52,494 nt of DNA from Actinomycetota bacterium (GCA_005885245.1 VAWR01000136.1:1-52494), one strand, 5' to 3'; shown: positions 24,898-33,361, counted from the stretch's first letter. The notes: generated from the letters alone by a model not told the origin. Program-made: numbers and translations.

Positions 24898-25715
24898 GAC
24901 TCGCCTGCGGCGAGCTCGCGCGACCTCTCCATTGCAGCCTCAATCGCGTTCAGGAACGCCGCGCGCACGCCCGCCTGTTCGAGCTCGCGAATCGCCCGGA
25001 TGGTCGTGCCCCCAGGGGAGGTCACGGCTTCGCGCAGCTCGACCGGGTGCATCTTCTCGTCACGCAGGAGCTTGGCCGTTCCGAGCATGGTCTGGACGAC
25101 GAGCTGCGTGGACGTCTCCCGTCCAAGCCCGAGCAGGATCCCGGCTTCGATCATCGCTTCCGCGAGCAGGGCGAAATAGGCCGGGCCCGATCCGGAGACG
25201 GCCGTGACGGCGTCCATGTAGCGCTCGGGCACGCGCGCCACCGCGCCGAGATGCGAGAGCACGTCTTCCGCTAGATCGAGGTGCTCTTCGCCGGCGTGCG
25301 CGCCGGCACAGACGCCGGCGATACCCTCGTGCACGAGCGCGGGCGCGTTCGGCATCGCACGCACGACGGGAACGCCCGGCGCGAGTCGCGCCTCGATCTG
25401 GGCGGTGGGAATCGCGGCGGCGACCGAGAGCACCGTCTGCTCCGGTGTCAGGAGCCCGCCGACCTCGCCGAGCAGGACGTCGAAGTCCTGCGGCTTGACC
25501 GCGATCACGACGAGCGCGGCATCGGCGACAGCTTCCGAATTGGACAGCGTCGCCTCGACGCCGTGCCGGTCGGCCACCTCCTGCAGCCGTTCCTCGCGCC
25601 GTCCGGTGACGACGATGTCCCCCGGCTTGCGCCAGCCGGAACTGAGCAGCCCGGCGAGGAGCGACTCGCCGATCTTGCCGGCGCCGAGGATGGCAATCCG
25701 TCGATTTCCCGCCAC
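24894..25715 (-). CDS. proC: Pyrroline-5-carboxylate reductase
   Basis: A 273-residue enzyme that reduces pyrroline-5-carboxylate to proline. The N-terminal Rossmann motif IAILGAGKIGESLLAGLL, the conserved VIAVKPQD and VRAMPNAPALV segments, and the C-terminal signature GSGPAYFALLAEAMIEAGI...TSPGGTT are all present. GTG 25715 is chosen because it matches the family's N-terminus; the longer ATG is less likely. A palindrome at 25739-25753 sits 23 bases before the start. Overlap with pgl by 4 bases suggests one mRNA. Confidence 0.93.
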   Translation of the reverse strand: MAGNRRIAILGAGKIGESLLAGLLSSGWRKPGDIVVTGRREERLQEVADRHGVEATLSNSEAVADAALVVIAVKPQDFDVLLGEVGGLLTPEQTVLSVAAAIPTAQIEARLAPGVPVVRAMPNAPALVHEGIAGVCAGAHAGEEHLDLAEDVLSHLGAVARVPERYMDAVTAVSGSGPAYFALLAEAMIEAGILLGLGRETSTQLVVQTMLGTAKLLRDEKMHPVELREAVTSPGGTTIRAIRELEQAGVRAAFLNAIEAAMERSRELAAGES

Positions 25716-25736
25716 GCCACAGAGTCTAAGCAGGCC

Positions 25737-25753
25737 AAGTAACACAGTGTTAC
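25737..25753. promoter_or_regulatory. Palindrome A: operator-like site between proC and the 25802 gene
   Basis: GTAACAC, a central A, then GTGTTAC (25739-25753) is a perfect 7-1-7 palindrome. With its left AA it matches the core of palindrome B at 26118-26132 in 16 of 17 bases. Its place in the proC/25802 divergent region fits an operator that controls either or both genes. Confidence 0.55.
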
Positions 25754-25801
25754 GAGCCTTTGGTCACGCCGGCTTGCGGTGCGGCCCGCCACAGTGAGGA
25801 G

Positions 25802-26098
25802 GTGACGACCTTCGCGCCCAGGATCTCGCCTCGTCTCGTCGAAGCGCTCGTCCGCCTGGACGACACGCGGGTTCCGATCGCGGAGGTCAACCGGCGCCTG
25901 GGGAGGGAAGCCGAGCGTCTCGGGTTGCCGAGGCCGAGCTATCAGCGGGTTCGCGAGCTCGTCCATCAGTCGCGGCGCTTGCGCCGCGTCCGGCCGACGA
26001 CCGCGAGCATCCTGGTCGACGTCGCCTTCCGGGTGCGGCCGCCCACGGCGATCCTCGATCACCTGGCCGGGACCGGCGTGCCGCACCGTGCCGCGTGA
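25802..26098 (+). CDS. Small basic HTH-like protein flanked by paired palindromes
   Basis: A 98-residue protein, Arg-rich and mostly helical. PIAEVNRRLGREAERLGLPR and SYQRVRELVHQSRRLRR look like an HTH-type DNA-binding unit, but I do not recognise a family. GTG 25802 is chosen for the plausible N-terminus VTTFAPRISPRL; TTG 25760 is an alternative just after palindrome A. The nearest purine run, GAGGAG, abuts the GTG, so the ribosome site is poor. Palindrome A lies upstream and B downstream, and the gene may encode a protein that binds them. This is inference. Confidence 0.55.
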   Translation: MTTFAPRISPRLVEALVRLDDTRVPIAEVNRRLGREAERLGLPRPSYQRVRELVHQSRRLRRVRPTTASILVDVAFRVRPPTAILDHLAGTGVPHRAA

Positions 26099-26111
26099 CC
26101 GGGAACCAAAC

Positions 26112-26138
26112 GAACAAGTAACAGAGTGTTACTTGTTC
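26112..26138. terminator. Palindrome B: terminator-like hairpin sharing the core of palindrome A
   Basis: GAACAAGTAACA (26112-26123) and TGTTACTTGTTC (26127-26138) form a perfect 12-bp stem around GAG. It overlaps the stop codon of the macrodomain gene. For the minus transcript it is followed by GTTTGGTT, a weak T-tract, so it can serve as its terminator. Its core repeats palindrome A in 16 of 17 bases. Confidence 0.55.
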
Positions 26139-26629
26139 AAGGCGGCCCGGTACGCGGCGAGCGTCCGGTCGTCACGGAACACGAAGTGGGCTCGCTCGAC
26201 TGACGGATGCGCGGCGAGTGCTTCGTGCGTTGCAGCGATCGCAACCGGCGCGGCCAGGTCGACCGGATAGCCGTACGCCCCGGTGGAGATTGCCGGGAAC
26301 GCGATCGACGCACAGCCGAGCTCGTCCGCCAGAGCGATCGCCCGCCGGTGGCACGAGGCGAGGAGGTCAGCTTCTCCTTGCTGCCCACCACGCCAGATCG
26401 GGCCGACCGCGTGGATCACCCAGCGTGCGGGAAGCTCGCCGCCGCGCGTTGCCTTCGCGTCGCCGGGCTCGCAGCCACCGAGGCGGCGGCACTCCTCCAG
26501 GATCGACGGCCCACCCGCACGGTGGATCGCGCCGTCGACGCCACCGCCGCCGAGGAGGCTGGGGTTCGCCGCGTTGACGATCGCGTCGACCTCCTGCGCG
26601 GTGAGATCCCCGCGGCTGAGCTCGATCAC
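26129..26629 (-). CDS. Macrodomain protein, O-acetyl-ADP-ribose deacetylase-like
   Basis: A 166-residue single macrodomain. [26 protein letters not shown] is the ADP-ribose-binding signature (as two overlapping segments: NAAN and GGGGVDGAI), and ISTGAYGYP is the second loop. It probably binds or removes ADP-ribose or hydrolyses O-acetyl-ADP-ribose. GTG 26629 overlaps the glycosylase stop (GTGA). Together with the AlkA-like glycosylase it suggests a DNA-repair/ADP-ribose theme. The stop codon is inside palindrome B. Confidence 0.9.
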   Translation of the reverse strand: MIELSRGDLTAQEVDAIVNAANPSLLGGGGVDGAIHRAGGPSILEECRRLGGCEPGDAKATRGGELPARWVIHAVGPIWRGGQQGEADLLASCHRRAIALADELGCASIAFPAISTGAYGYPVDLAAPVAIAATHEALAAHPSVERAHFVFRDDRTLAAYRAALNK

Positions 26630-27513
26630 GCGTAGGCGGGACGTGGGAAGCGGACCGGCTGCTCCTCGGGCAGCGGGATCAACCCGTGCTTGAAGCCCAT
26701 CGCCAGGTAGAGGCTCGCGAGGCCGGCCCATTCCCCGTACGGCGCGAGCAACTCGCCGGTCTCGTGCCCTTCGACCCAGCGCCCCTGCAGCCGGGACATC
26801 AGCTTGATCAGCGTGAGATCTCCGACGAGCCCGCGCTCGGTGCGGCCGAGGCCCTCGAGGCACACGACCCCGGCAGACCACGGGCCCAGGCCACGCTCAC
26901 GCTCGATGAAGGCGGCCGCCTTCTCGGTGGGGAGCTGGTGCAGGCGTTCGAGGTCGATGGCCCGGCAGATCCGCACGAGTGCCGCGGCCCGGCGTGCGTG
27001 CAAGCCGAGCTGTCGTAACCGCGCCGGCGCCAGCCGGGCAAAGGTGGCACTGGTCGGCGGCGCGTGAAGGGTCGTCCGCGGAACGCGCGGCTCCAGCGCG
27101 CGGACGATCAGGCACTCGAGCTCTCGTGCACGCCGCGAATCGATGAGCTGACCGCAAAACGCGCGCAGCAGCGTCTGCGCGACGGTCGGCAGCCGGAGTT
27201 GCCGCATGCCCTGGAAGCGCCGCGTCGTCTCTCCGATCAGCGGATCTCGCGCGAAGCGCTTCAGAAATTCGCTGTGGTCGGCGTCCATCGCGATCGCGAA
27301 GCGCAGCCGCTCGAGCCCCTCCTCCGTCTCGGCGCGCAGGACGATTCGACCGTCGAGCGTCTGCCGAGCCGAGCCGACCTCGACTCGCTCTCCGACGCGC
27401 AGCGTCGTGGTCAGCGTGCCGTCCCGAACGTGCCGCGTAGCATCGCTCGCATGCCTGGTGGAGTCAGCGAGCGTGAACGGGCCGGCGGGACGAACGACCC
27501 GCTCGAAGGTCAA
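26626..27513 (-). CDS. AlkA-type DNA-3-methyladenine glycosylase (HhH-GPD)
   Basis: A 295-residue base-excision repair enzyme. The helix-hairpin-helix is [15 protein letters not shown], and the catalytic Asp lies in [13 protein letters not shown], both within residues about 190-250. The N-terminal half resembles the TATA-binding-like domain of AlkA. It removes alkylated purines. It overlaps the HTH-TPR gene by 4 bases (ATGA) and the macrodomain gene by 3-4 bases, so the three are probably one operon. No iron-sulfur cysteine cluster is seen, which argues against a MutY/Nth enzyme. Confidence 0.87.
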   Translation of the reverse strand: MTFERVVRPAGPFTLADSTRHASDATRHVRDGTLTTTLRVGERVEVGSARQTLDGRIVLRAETEEGLERLRFAIAMDADHSEFLKRFARDPLIGETTRRFQGMRQLRLPTVAQTLLRAFCGQLIDSRRARELECLIVRALEPRVPRTTLHAPPTSATFARLAPARLRQLGLHARRAAALVRICRAIDLERLHQLPTEKAAAFIERERGLGPWSAGVVCLEGLGRTERGLVGDLTLIKLMSRLQGRWVEGHETGELLAPYGEWAGLASLYLAMGFKHGLIPLPEEQPVRFPRPAYA

Positions 27514-28868
27514 CGGTTGTGCGCTGCCTGGGTCTCGGCGTCCACGCCGAGATCGTACGCGCGGCGGAGGATTGGCTCCGCCTCGTCCTCGCGTCCGTGC
27601 TCACTTAGGAAGTTGGCCCATTCGAGCGCTGCCTCGCCGGCGTCCGAACGACGTCCGTGCACCGTGAGCAAGTCGACCGCCCGACGATACGCATCGTCCG
27701 CGCCCGTGACTTCGCCCTGCAATGCGAGACCGCGCGCCAGCGCATGCACAGCCGTGCCTTGCTCGCCGCCGTGAAAGTCACCGAGAGTCGAGAGTGCCTG
27801 CCTCGCACGATCGACGGCGATGTTCGCGTCGCCTTCGAGGGCTGCGAGACGGGACTGGCCGATGCGCAGCATGCCTAGGTCGGCGGGCTCCGGGGTCGCG
27901 CCGAGTAGCCGCTCTGCGGACTCGAGTTGATGTCGCGCGGAGTCGGCTGAAGCCTGGCGCAGCTCGACACCTGCCGAAAGCAGATACGCACGCGCGAGGG
28001 TCAGCGTGTCGTCAGTGGCCTTGAGGAGAGCGATGGCGCTGCGGATGTACTCGAGCGCCTCGCCGGACCGGCCCTCGACCACGTTCAGGCGGGCGAGCGA
28101 CCAGTAGAGCCGCACTCGCGTGTACGGGTCGGTTTGGTCGTCGGCACTCGCCAGTGCCTCGCGAACAACGGTCGCGGCCCGTTCGTACTGGGCGGCGTCG
28201 GTGAGCGCGTAGCTCAGGAACGTCGCATAGCGAATCTCGACGGTCTTGTCGTCGGGAACCGCATCGCGAACTCGTTCGAGACAGTCCTCGAAGACACGAA
28301 CAGCGCGATCCGGCGCGCCGAGCGCCGCGTAGGACTGACCCAGAGTCGTGTACAGATCGGGCCGTAGGTGCGGAGGCGGTGCCGCTTCGTCGGCGAGCGC
28401 CGCCTCGAGGCGCTCGACAGCCTCGAGATGGTGTCCGCGCTGGGACGAGACAAGCCCGAGCGCAATGCGGGCCCGCATCGACGAAATGCTGTCTCCGGCA
28501 GCGAGCGACTCGTCCAGGACCTGTACGAGCTTTTCCTCCGCCGCGGAGACGTCGTCCGTGAGCCTGAGCTCGAGCTCCGCGTCCGCAAGACGGAGTTCCC
28601 GGTCGTCGACGTCCCGGATGTCACGGCCGGTCTCCAGATACTCGACGGACACGCCGAGCTTCTGCGACAGCTTTCGCAAGGCCTTGACGGAGGGTGTGCG
28701 CGCGCCCGCCTCGATGCGCGAGATGTAGGCGTACGAAACCCCAGGGGACGAGAGATCCCGCTGAGAAAGACCACGTTGAAGTCGGAGACGCTTGAGGCGC
28801 GCGCCTACGCCCTCGGTCGCACTGCCCTCGGTCACGCTGATCCGGATCATTAGAGCTTCTTCGGACAT
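27510..28868 (-). CDS. Second Cro/C1-type HTH regulator with TPR array
   Basis: A 452-residue paralogue in architecture of the 3504-4880 protein. The HTH spans about residues 22-78 (VGARLKRLRLQRGLSQRDL...SYAYISRIEAGARTPS), followed by about 370 residues of TPR-like helices. It is the first gene of a likely operon with the AlkA-like glycosylase (4-base overlap) and macrodomain gene. A 6-codon ORF with a perfect ribosome site lies divergently 102 bases away. The upstream region has a CTCATG/CATGAG inverted repeat (28914-28929). Whether it binds a peptide is not shown by the sequence. Confidence 0.85.
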   Translation of the reverse strand: MSEEALMIRISVTEGSATEGVGARLKRLRLQRGLSQRDLSSPGVSYAYISRIEAGARTPSVKALRKLSQKLGVSVEYLETGRDIRDVDDRELRLADAELELRLTDDVSAAEEKLVQVLDESLAAGDSISSMRARIALGLVSSQRGHHLEAVERLEAALADEAAPPPHLRPDLYTTLGQSYAALGAPDRAVRVFEDCLERVRDAVPDDKTVEIRYATFLSYALTDAAQYERAATVVREALASADDQTDPYTRVRLYWSLARLNVVEGRSGEALEYIRSAIALLKATDDTLTLARAYLLSAGVELRQASADSARHQLESAERLLGATPEPADLGMLRIGQSRLAALEGDANIAVDRARQALSTLGDFHGGEQGTAVHALARGLALQGEVTGADDAYRRAVDLLTVHGRRSDAGEAALEWANFLSEHGREDEAEPILRRAYDLGVDAETQAAHNR

Positions 28869-28913
28869 AAGTCAAATTCCTACTGGGGCCTTCATCTAGT
28901 CAATCGGCGCTTC

Positions 28914-28929
28914 CTCATGACAACATGAG
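28914..28929. promoter_or_regulatory. CTCATG/CATGAG inverted repeat between HTH-TPR gene and micro-ORF
   Basis: Perfect 6-bp arms around ACAA, 45 bases upstream of the HTH-TPR start codon. The right arm contains an ATG (28925) that opens a longer frame through the micro-ORF. Symmetry and position suit an operator, but 6-bp arms can occur by chance. Confidence 0.35.
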
Positions 28930-28969
28930 TCCCTATCTGCGGATCCTTGGGGGAAGGAGGCGAAATCTT

Positions 28970-28990
28970 ATGTTGCCGTGGGGTAGCTGA
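28970..28990 (+). CDS. Micro-ORF (6 codons) with perfect Shine-Dalgarno
   Basis: ATG 28970 encodes M-L-P-W-G-S then TGA. AAGGAGG (28954-28960), a perfect 7-base match to the 16S anti-Shine-Dalgarno, lies 9 bases upstream, the best ribosome site of the region. The same frame is open from ATG 28925, giving a 21-residue basic peptide (GGRRRN in the middle). A 12-bp hairpin follows 11 bases after the stop. It could be a leader peptide controlling 29046-30548, or a short peptide signal linked to the divergent HTH-TPR regulator. Function unproven. Confidence 0.45.
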   Translation: MLPWGS

Positions 28991-29001
28991 GCCTGGCTAA
29001 C

Positions 29002-29028
29002 GGGCGGGGACGCTCTGCGTCCCCGCCC
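29002..29028 (+). terminator. Strong 12-bp hairpin after the micro-ORF
   Basis: GGGCGGGGACGC (29002-29013) and GCGTCCCCGCCC (29017-29028) form a perfect stem around TCT. It lies between the micro-ORF stop and the O-antigen-ligase-like gene at 29046. The following ATGATTAGTCTC is not a proper T-tract, so it may be a rho-independent terminator, an attenuator or a stability hairpin. Confidence 0.5.
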
Positions 29029-29045
29029 ATGATTAGTCTCGCCCG

Positions 29046-30548
29046 ATGGCAACGTGGCTCGCGCTCGCGGTCTACGGGCTCCTGCTCGTTTCCGTCACGA
29101 GCATCGTTTGGCGGCGGCCGATCCTGGCGCTCTATGCCTGGATCGTCGGCCTCGCCCTGCACAACGCTGTGATGGCCGCGCTCTATGGGGCCGGGGTCCA
29201 CGGAAGCTCGCTCACCGCCATCCAGGCGTGGAAGGAGATCCTGCTCGCGGTTGCGCTCGCGCGAGTGGCTTTCGATGCCATGCGCAACCGACGGTTGGCG
29301 TTCCGCGTTCACGCTGTGGACGTCCTCGCCCTCGGCTTCGCGCTCATCGTTTGCGTGTACGCGGTTCTGCCGCAGCACTCGCTCGGCGGTCTGGCCGACC
29401 GCTCGGCGATCGGGCTCGCGCTCAAGCACGACCTGATTCCCGTGGGCGCCTACTTTCTGGGACGTTCGGTCCTCTTCAGCCGCGACGAGCTGGTGCCGCT
29501 CGTGTGGACGCTCGTCGGCGCGGCAGCGGCGGTCGCGGCGCTCGGGCTGCTCGACGACTTCCTGATTCCGATCTCCTGGTGGCGCGATTCGGCGGTCGTC
29601 GACTACTTCCACAAACAGCTCGGTTACGACTACCACGGCACCGGCCGCCTGCCGGAGAACTTCATCTACAACACCGGCTCGGAGGATCACTTCCTGCGCC
29701 GACTCGTGTCGACGTTCCTCGGCCCGCTGGCGAGCGCGTACATGTTCGTCGTCGCGTTGCTGCTCGGCGCCGCGTTCCTGCGCCGACTGCGTGTGCTGAT
29801 TCCGTTGAGCCTGGTCATCGCGGCCGGGTTGCTGTTCACGTTCTCGCGGTCGTCACTGCTCGCCCTTGCCGCGGGCCTCGTCGTGCTCGCCTTCATCACC
29901 CGGGGCTGGTGGCCATTGGCGGCGGCGGTGCTCACGCTGGGTGTGAGTGTCGCGTGGGTGCACGTCTTCCCGCACGTCGCCCCGCAGGGAAAGTGGACGC
30001 AGGCTGATCTCGTCCAGCAGCGCCAGAACGCGCGGCAACGGCCCGGCGCGAGCGGCAATCCGGCCAGCCTCAACGAGCCGTCGCTACACAGTCACTGGAT
30101 CAGTCTGCGGGAAGGCGTGCGAACGGTGATCCATCATCCGCAGGGTTATGGGCTCGGGAACGCGGGCCAGACTGCGTCGCGCACGGGAACCGCGATCAAG
30201 GCCGGGGAATCGAACTACACGGAGATCGGCGTGGAGACCGGGTTGGTCGGCTCGCTTCTCTGGACGGCGTGGGGACTCGCGCTCTTGGTGAGCGTCCTGC
30301 TCACGGCGCGCAGGAGCGGATGGTGGTTCGCCTCCGGAATGGCGGCCGCATTCGGCGCGGCGCTCGTGCTTGCGGTGCAGACGGATGTGATCGGTGATCC
30401 GTGGATGGGCTACTGCGTGTGGTCGTTGGCCGGAGCGGCACTGGCACCGGTAGCGTTGCCGGCAGATGGCGATCGATCCGCGCGTGGACATCGGCCACGT
30501 TCACCTGAAGGTGGCCGACATCGACCGCGCCCTCGCGTTCTACCGTGA
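29046..30548 (+). CDS. O-antigen ligase/polymerase-like membrane protein
   Basis: A 500-residue polytopic membrane protein with about ten hydrophobic segments and a large extracytoplasmic loop (about residues 315-390) rich in polar residues, as in Wzy/WaaL proteins. The loop contains SHWISLREGVRTVIHHPQGYGLGNAG, and FSRSSLLALAAG is a typical segment. It probably polymerises or attaches a surface glycan, but the substrate is unknown. The ATG has no clear ribosome site; a strong hairpin and micro-ORF precede it. Its last 27 codons overlap the VOC gene by 83 bases and read Arg/Pro-rich, unlike the rest. Confidence 0.8.
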   Translation: MATWLALAVYGLLLVSVTSIVWRRPILALYAWIVGLALHNAVMAALYGAGVHGSSLTAIQAWKEILLAVALARVAFDAMRNRRLAFRVHAVDVLALGFALIVCVYAVLPQHSLGGLADRSAIGLALKHDLIPVGAYFLGRSVLFSRDELVPLVWTLVGAAAAVAALGLLDDFLIPISWWRDSAVVDYFHKQLGYDYHGTGRLPENFIYNTGSEDHFLRRLVSTFLGPLASAYMFVVALLLGAAFLRRLRVLIPLSLVIAAGLLFTFSRSSLLALAAGLVVLAFITRGWWPLAAAVLTLGVSVAWVHVFPHVAPQGKWTQADLVQQRQNARQRPGASGNPASLNEPSLHSHWISLREGVRTVIHHPQGYGLGNAGQTASRTGTAIKAGESNYTEIGVETGLVGSLLWTAWGLALLVSVLLTARRSGWWFASGMAAAFGAALVLAVQTDVIGDPWMGYCVWSLAGAALAPVALPADGDRSARGHRPRSPEGGRHRPRPRVLP

Positions 30549-30945
30549 CGTCCTCGGCTTCGAGGAGATGCAGCGCTACGGCGATCAGGCCGCCTTCATC
30601 TCGGCCGGCGGCTATCACCACCACATCGGCCTGAACACGTGGGAGTCGAAGGGCGGATCGCCGCCCCCGCGCGGGACGACGGGCTTGTACCACGTCGCTA
30701 TCCGCTACCCCGACCGCAAGGCGCTCGCACAGGCGCTGAAGCAGGTCGTCGATGCCGGCATCCCGCTGAGCGGAGCGACCGACCACGGCGTCAGCGAGGC
30801 GATCTATCTCCGTGATCCGGACGACAACGGGATCGAGCTCTATCGCGACCGCCCCGAGGAGGAGTGGCCCCGCGCCTCGGACGGGAGCATGGCCATGATC
30901 TCCGAGCCGCTGGACCTGCACGCGCTCCTCGACGAAGCGGACTAA
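30466..30945 (+). CDS. VOC-family extradiol dioxygenase/glyoxalase-like protein
   Basis: A 159-residue VOC fold protein. IGHVHLKVADIDRALAFYRDVLGFEE starts the first beta-alpha-beta module and carries the first metal-ligand His; YHVAIRYPD and GIELYRDRPEEEWPR supply the other His/Glu ligands, as in catechol-2,3-dioxygenases and glyoxalases. The ATG at 30466 is supported by the conserved N-terminus, so the 83-base overlap with the preceding membrane-protein gene appears real. It converges on the ASCH gene. Substrate unknown. Confidence 0.85.
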   Translation: MAIDPRVDIGHVHLKVADIDRALAFYRDVLGFEEMQRYGDQAAFISAGGYHHHIGLNTWESKGGSPPPRGTTGLYHVAIRYPDRKALAQALKQVVDAGIPLSGATDHGVSEAIYLRDPDDNGIELYRDRPEEEWPRASDGSMAMISEPLDLHALLDEAD

Positions 30946-30955
30946 GCGTCGGGCG

Positions 30956-31391
30956 CTAGGCGAGCCGCTCGAGCACGCGAAAGCGCTCGGCAACGATCAG
31001 GGTCTCGTCGTCGACGGTGAACTCGGGGCGGCCCAGCGCCGCGTGCATCTCAGTGCTCTGCCAGAAAGGCCTCGTGCGCAGCGCGCCACTCGGCTACCGA
31101 CCGGAAGCCTTCACCTTCGTCGCGGGCGAATTGCTCGTCGACCTCCTGCAGCGGGAGGATGCGCACCTCCGTCGTCTCGATGACGCAGACGGAGTTCTTG
31201 TCGGAGTCGATGACGACGCTACGGCTGCCGACCTCCGGGAACTTCTCGCCGGGGTCGAGCTCGTACTCGAGCAGGAGCGATGAGGTCGCGGTCTTTTCGC
31301 CGCTGAGCACGGCCGCCACGAGCCGGTCGCGCAGCGGCCCGGGAAAGCCGAAGTGGGCGACCGGCAGGCCTCGGATCCCGGCACCGTACAT
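30956..31391 (-). pseudogene. ASCH-domain protein gene with a single-base frameshift
   Basis: From ATG 31391 the frame encodes a YqfB/ASC-1-homology-type domain (GFPGPLRDRLVAAVLSGEKTATSSL, then VCVIETTEVRILPLQEVDEQFARDEGEGF...AEWRAAHEAF) and then stops at 31050. One base on, the other frame continues the family's C-terminus: removing one T of a TTT run (31065-31067, AAA on the plus strand) reads AHEAFWQSTEM, then DDETLIVAERFRVL, ending at 30956. This looks like a frameshift in a homopolymer. It may be a pseudogene, a sequencing error or programmed. The start is 18 bases from the divergent korA start. Confidence 0.65.
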
Positions 31392-31409
31392 CTGCGCTAC
31401 AACTGTGAC

Positions 31410-33251
31410 GTGGCCTCGAAGCCGGTCGAGCAGCTCGAATCGGTCGTGATCCGGTTCGCCGGCGACTCCGGCGACGGGATGCAGCTGACGGGGGGCCGTT
31501 TCACCTCCGAAACCGCGCTGGTCGGGAACGACCTGGCCACCTTTCCGGACTTTCCGGCCGAGATCCGCGCCCCGGCGGGGTCGTTGCCGGGGGTCTCCGG
31601 CTTCCAGCTCCACTTCGCGGATCACGACATCCTCACGCCGGGCGACCAGCCGAACGTGCTCGTCGCCATGAATCCCGCTGCGCTGAAGACGAACCTCAAG
31701 GACCTGCCGCCGAGCGGCACCCTCGTCCTGGACAAGGACGCCTTCACGGATCGCAACCTCAAGAAGGCGGGTTACGACGGCAATCCGCTCGAGGATGGCT
31801 CGCTCGACGAGTACAACGTCCACGCGATCCCGCTCACGTCGATGACGATCGAGGCGCTCAAGGACATCGAGGGGATCACGAAGCGCGAGGCGGAGCGCTC
31901 GAAGAACATGTTCGCGCTCGGGCTGATGTCCTGGCTGTACGGCCGCCAGACCGAGGGCACGATCGAGTTCCTGCAGAAGAAGTTTGCGAAGCGGCCAGAG
32001 ATCGCGGCAGGGAACGTGAAGGCGTTCCAGACCGGCTACGCGTTCGGCGAGACGACCGAGTCGTTCGCGGTCCAGTACGAGGTGAAGGCCGCAGCGCTCG
32101 AGCCCGGGCTCTATCGCAACATCACCGGTAACCAGGCGCTTGCGTACGGGCTGATCGCCGCTTCGGTGAAGTCGGGGCTCCCGCTCTTTCTCGGCGCTTA
32201 CCCGATCACGCCCGCGTCCTCGGTGCTCGAGGAGCTGGCGCGCCACAAGAACTTCGGTGTGCGCACGTTCCAGGCCGAGGACGAGATCGCCGCGGTCGGA
32301 GCCGCGCTCGGCGCGAGCTTCGGCGGCGCCCTCGGCGTCTCGACGTCGAGCGGCCCGGGCATCGTCCTCAAACAGGAGACGATCGGGCTCGGGATCACGC
32401 TCGAGCTGCCGCTCGTGATCGTCGACATTCAGCGCGCCGGCCCCTCGACCGGGATGCCGACCAAGCCCGAGCAGGCCGACCTGCTCGGCGTCATGTTCGG
32501 GCGCAACTCCGAGTCGCCCGTGCCGGTGATCGCCGCGGCGACGCCTTCGGACTGCTTCGATGCCGCACTCGAGGCCGCACGGATCGCTGTCAAGTACCGC
32601 ACCCCGGTCTTCCTGCTCTCCGACGCCTACCTCGCCAACGGCTCAGAGCCCTGGCTCCTGCCGGACGTCGACGCGATTGCGCCCATCGAGCCGAGGTTCG
32701 CCCAGGCGAACGGGGACGACTTCGAGCCGTACCGACGCGACGATGAAACGCTCGCTCGGCCCTGGGCGATTCCCGGTACGCCGGGCCTCGAGCACCGCAT
32801 CGGGGGTCTCGAGAAGCAGGACGTCACCGGCAACGTCAGCTACGACCCGGAGAACCACGACCTGATGGTGCGCCTGCGCGCGCAGAAGGTCGCGGGGATC
32901 GCTCAGGACATCCCGGAGCTCCAGGTCGACGATCCGGACGGCGCGAGCACGCTGGTGCTCAGCTGGGGCGGGACGTACGGCTCCGTCGCCGCGGCGGTAC
33001 GCCGAGTGCGGGCATCGGGCAAGAAGGTCGCGCACGCGCACCTGCGCTATCTCAATCCGTTCCCACGAAACACGGGCGAAGTTCTCCGCGGTTACGACAA
33101 GTTGCTCGTCCCCGAGATCAACCTCGGCCAGTTGCAGAAGCTCGTGCGCGCGGAGTTCCTCGTCGATGCGACCGGCTTCAATCTGGTGCGAGGGATCCCG
33201 TTCCGCGCCGGTGAAGTCGCGGAGGCGATCGACGCAATGGTGGGCGCGTAA
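31410..33251 (+). CDS. korA: 2-oxoacid:ferredoxin oxidoreductase, fused gamma-alpha subunit (KorA)
   Basis: A 613-residue subunit of the ThDP enzyme that decarboxylates 2-oxoglutarate (or another 2-oxoacid) with ferredoxin as acceptor. The N-terminal 190 residues are the gamma domain (VIRFAGDSGDGMQLTGGRFT), and the alpha domain follows with GNQALAYGLIAASVKSGLPLFLGAYPITPAS and RAGPSTGMPTKPEQ. The C-terminal ROR domain has HLRYLNPFP. GTG 31410 is preferred; the ATG at 31353 would lie inside the ASCH gene. Its partner korB is at 35041, an unusual 1.8-kb separation. Confidence 0.92.
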   Translation: MASKPVEQLESVVIRFAGDSGDGMQLTGGRFTSETALVGNDLATFPDFPAEIRAPAGSLPGVSGFQLHFADHDILTPGDQPNVLVAMNPAALKTNLKDLPPSGTLVLDKDAFTDRNLKKAGYDGNPLEDGSLDEYNVHAIPLTSMTIEALKDIEGITKREAERSKNMFALGLMSWLYGRQTEGTIEFLQKKFAKRPEIAAGNVKAFQTGYAFGETTESFAVQYEVKAAALEPGLYRNITGNQALAYGLIAASVKSGLPLFLGAYPITPASSVLEELARHKNFGVRTFQAEDEIAAVGAALGASFGGALGVSTSSGPGIVLKQETIGLGITLELPLVIVDIQRAGPSTGMPTKPEQADLLGVMFGRNSESPVPVIAAATPSDCFDAALEAARIAVKYRTPVFLLSDAYLANGSEPWLLPDVDAIAPIEPRFAQANGDDFEPYRRDDETLARPWAIPGTPGLEHRIGGLEKQDVTGNVSYDPENHDLMVRLRAQKVAGIAQDIPELQVDDPDGASTLVLSWGGTYGSVAAAVRRVRASGKKVAHAHLRYLNPFPRNTGEVLRGYDKLLVPEINLGQLQKLVRAEFLVDATGFNLVRGIPFRAGEVAEAIDAMVGA

Positions 33252-33361
33252 GGCCGGCGGCGCGGGGTTACGGCGGCGGTTCGGCGAGGACTACGACGCT
33301 GATCGGGCTCATGTGCCGCGCTGGATTCCGCGACTCGGTGCCTGGGATGAAAGCGAGGGTG

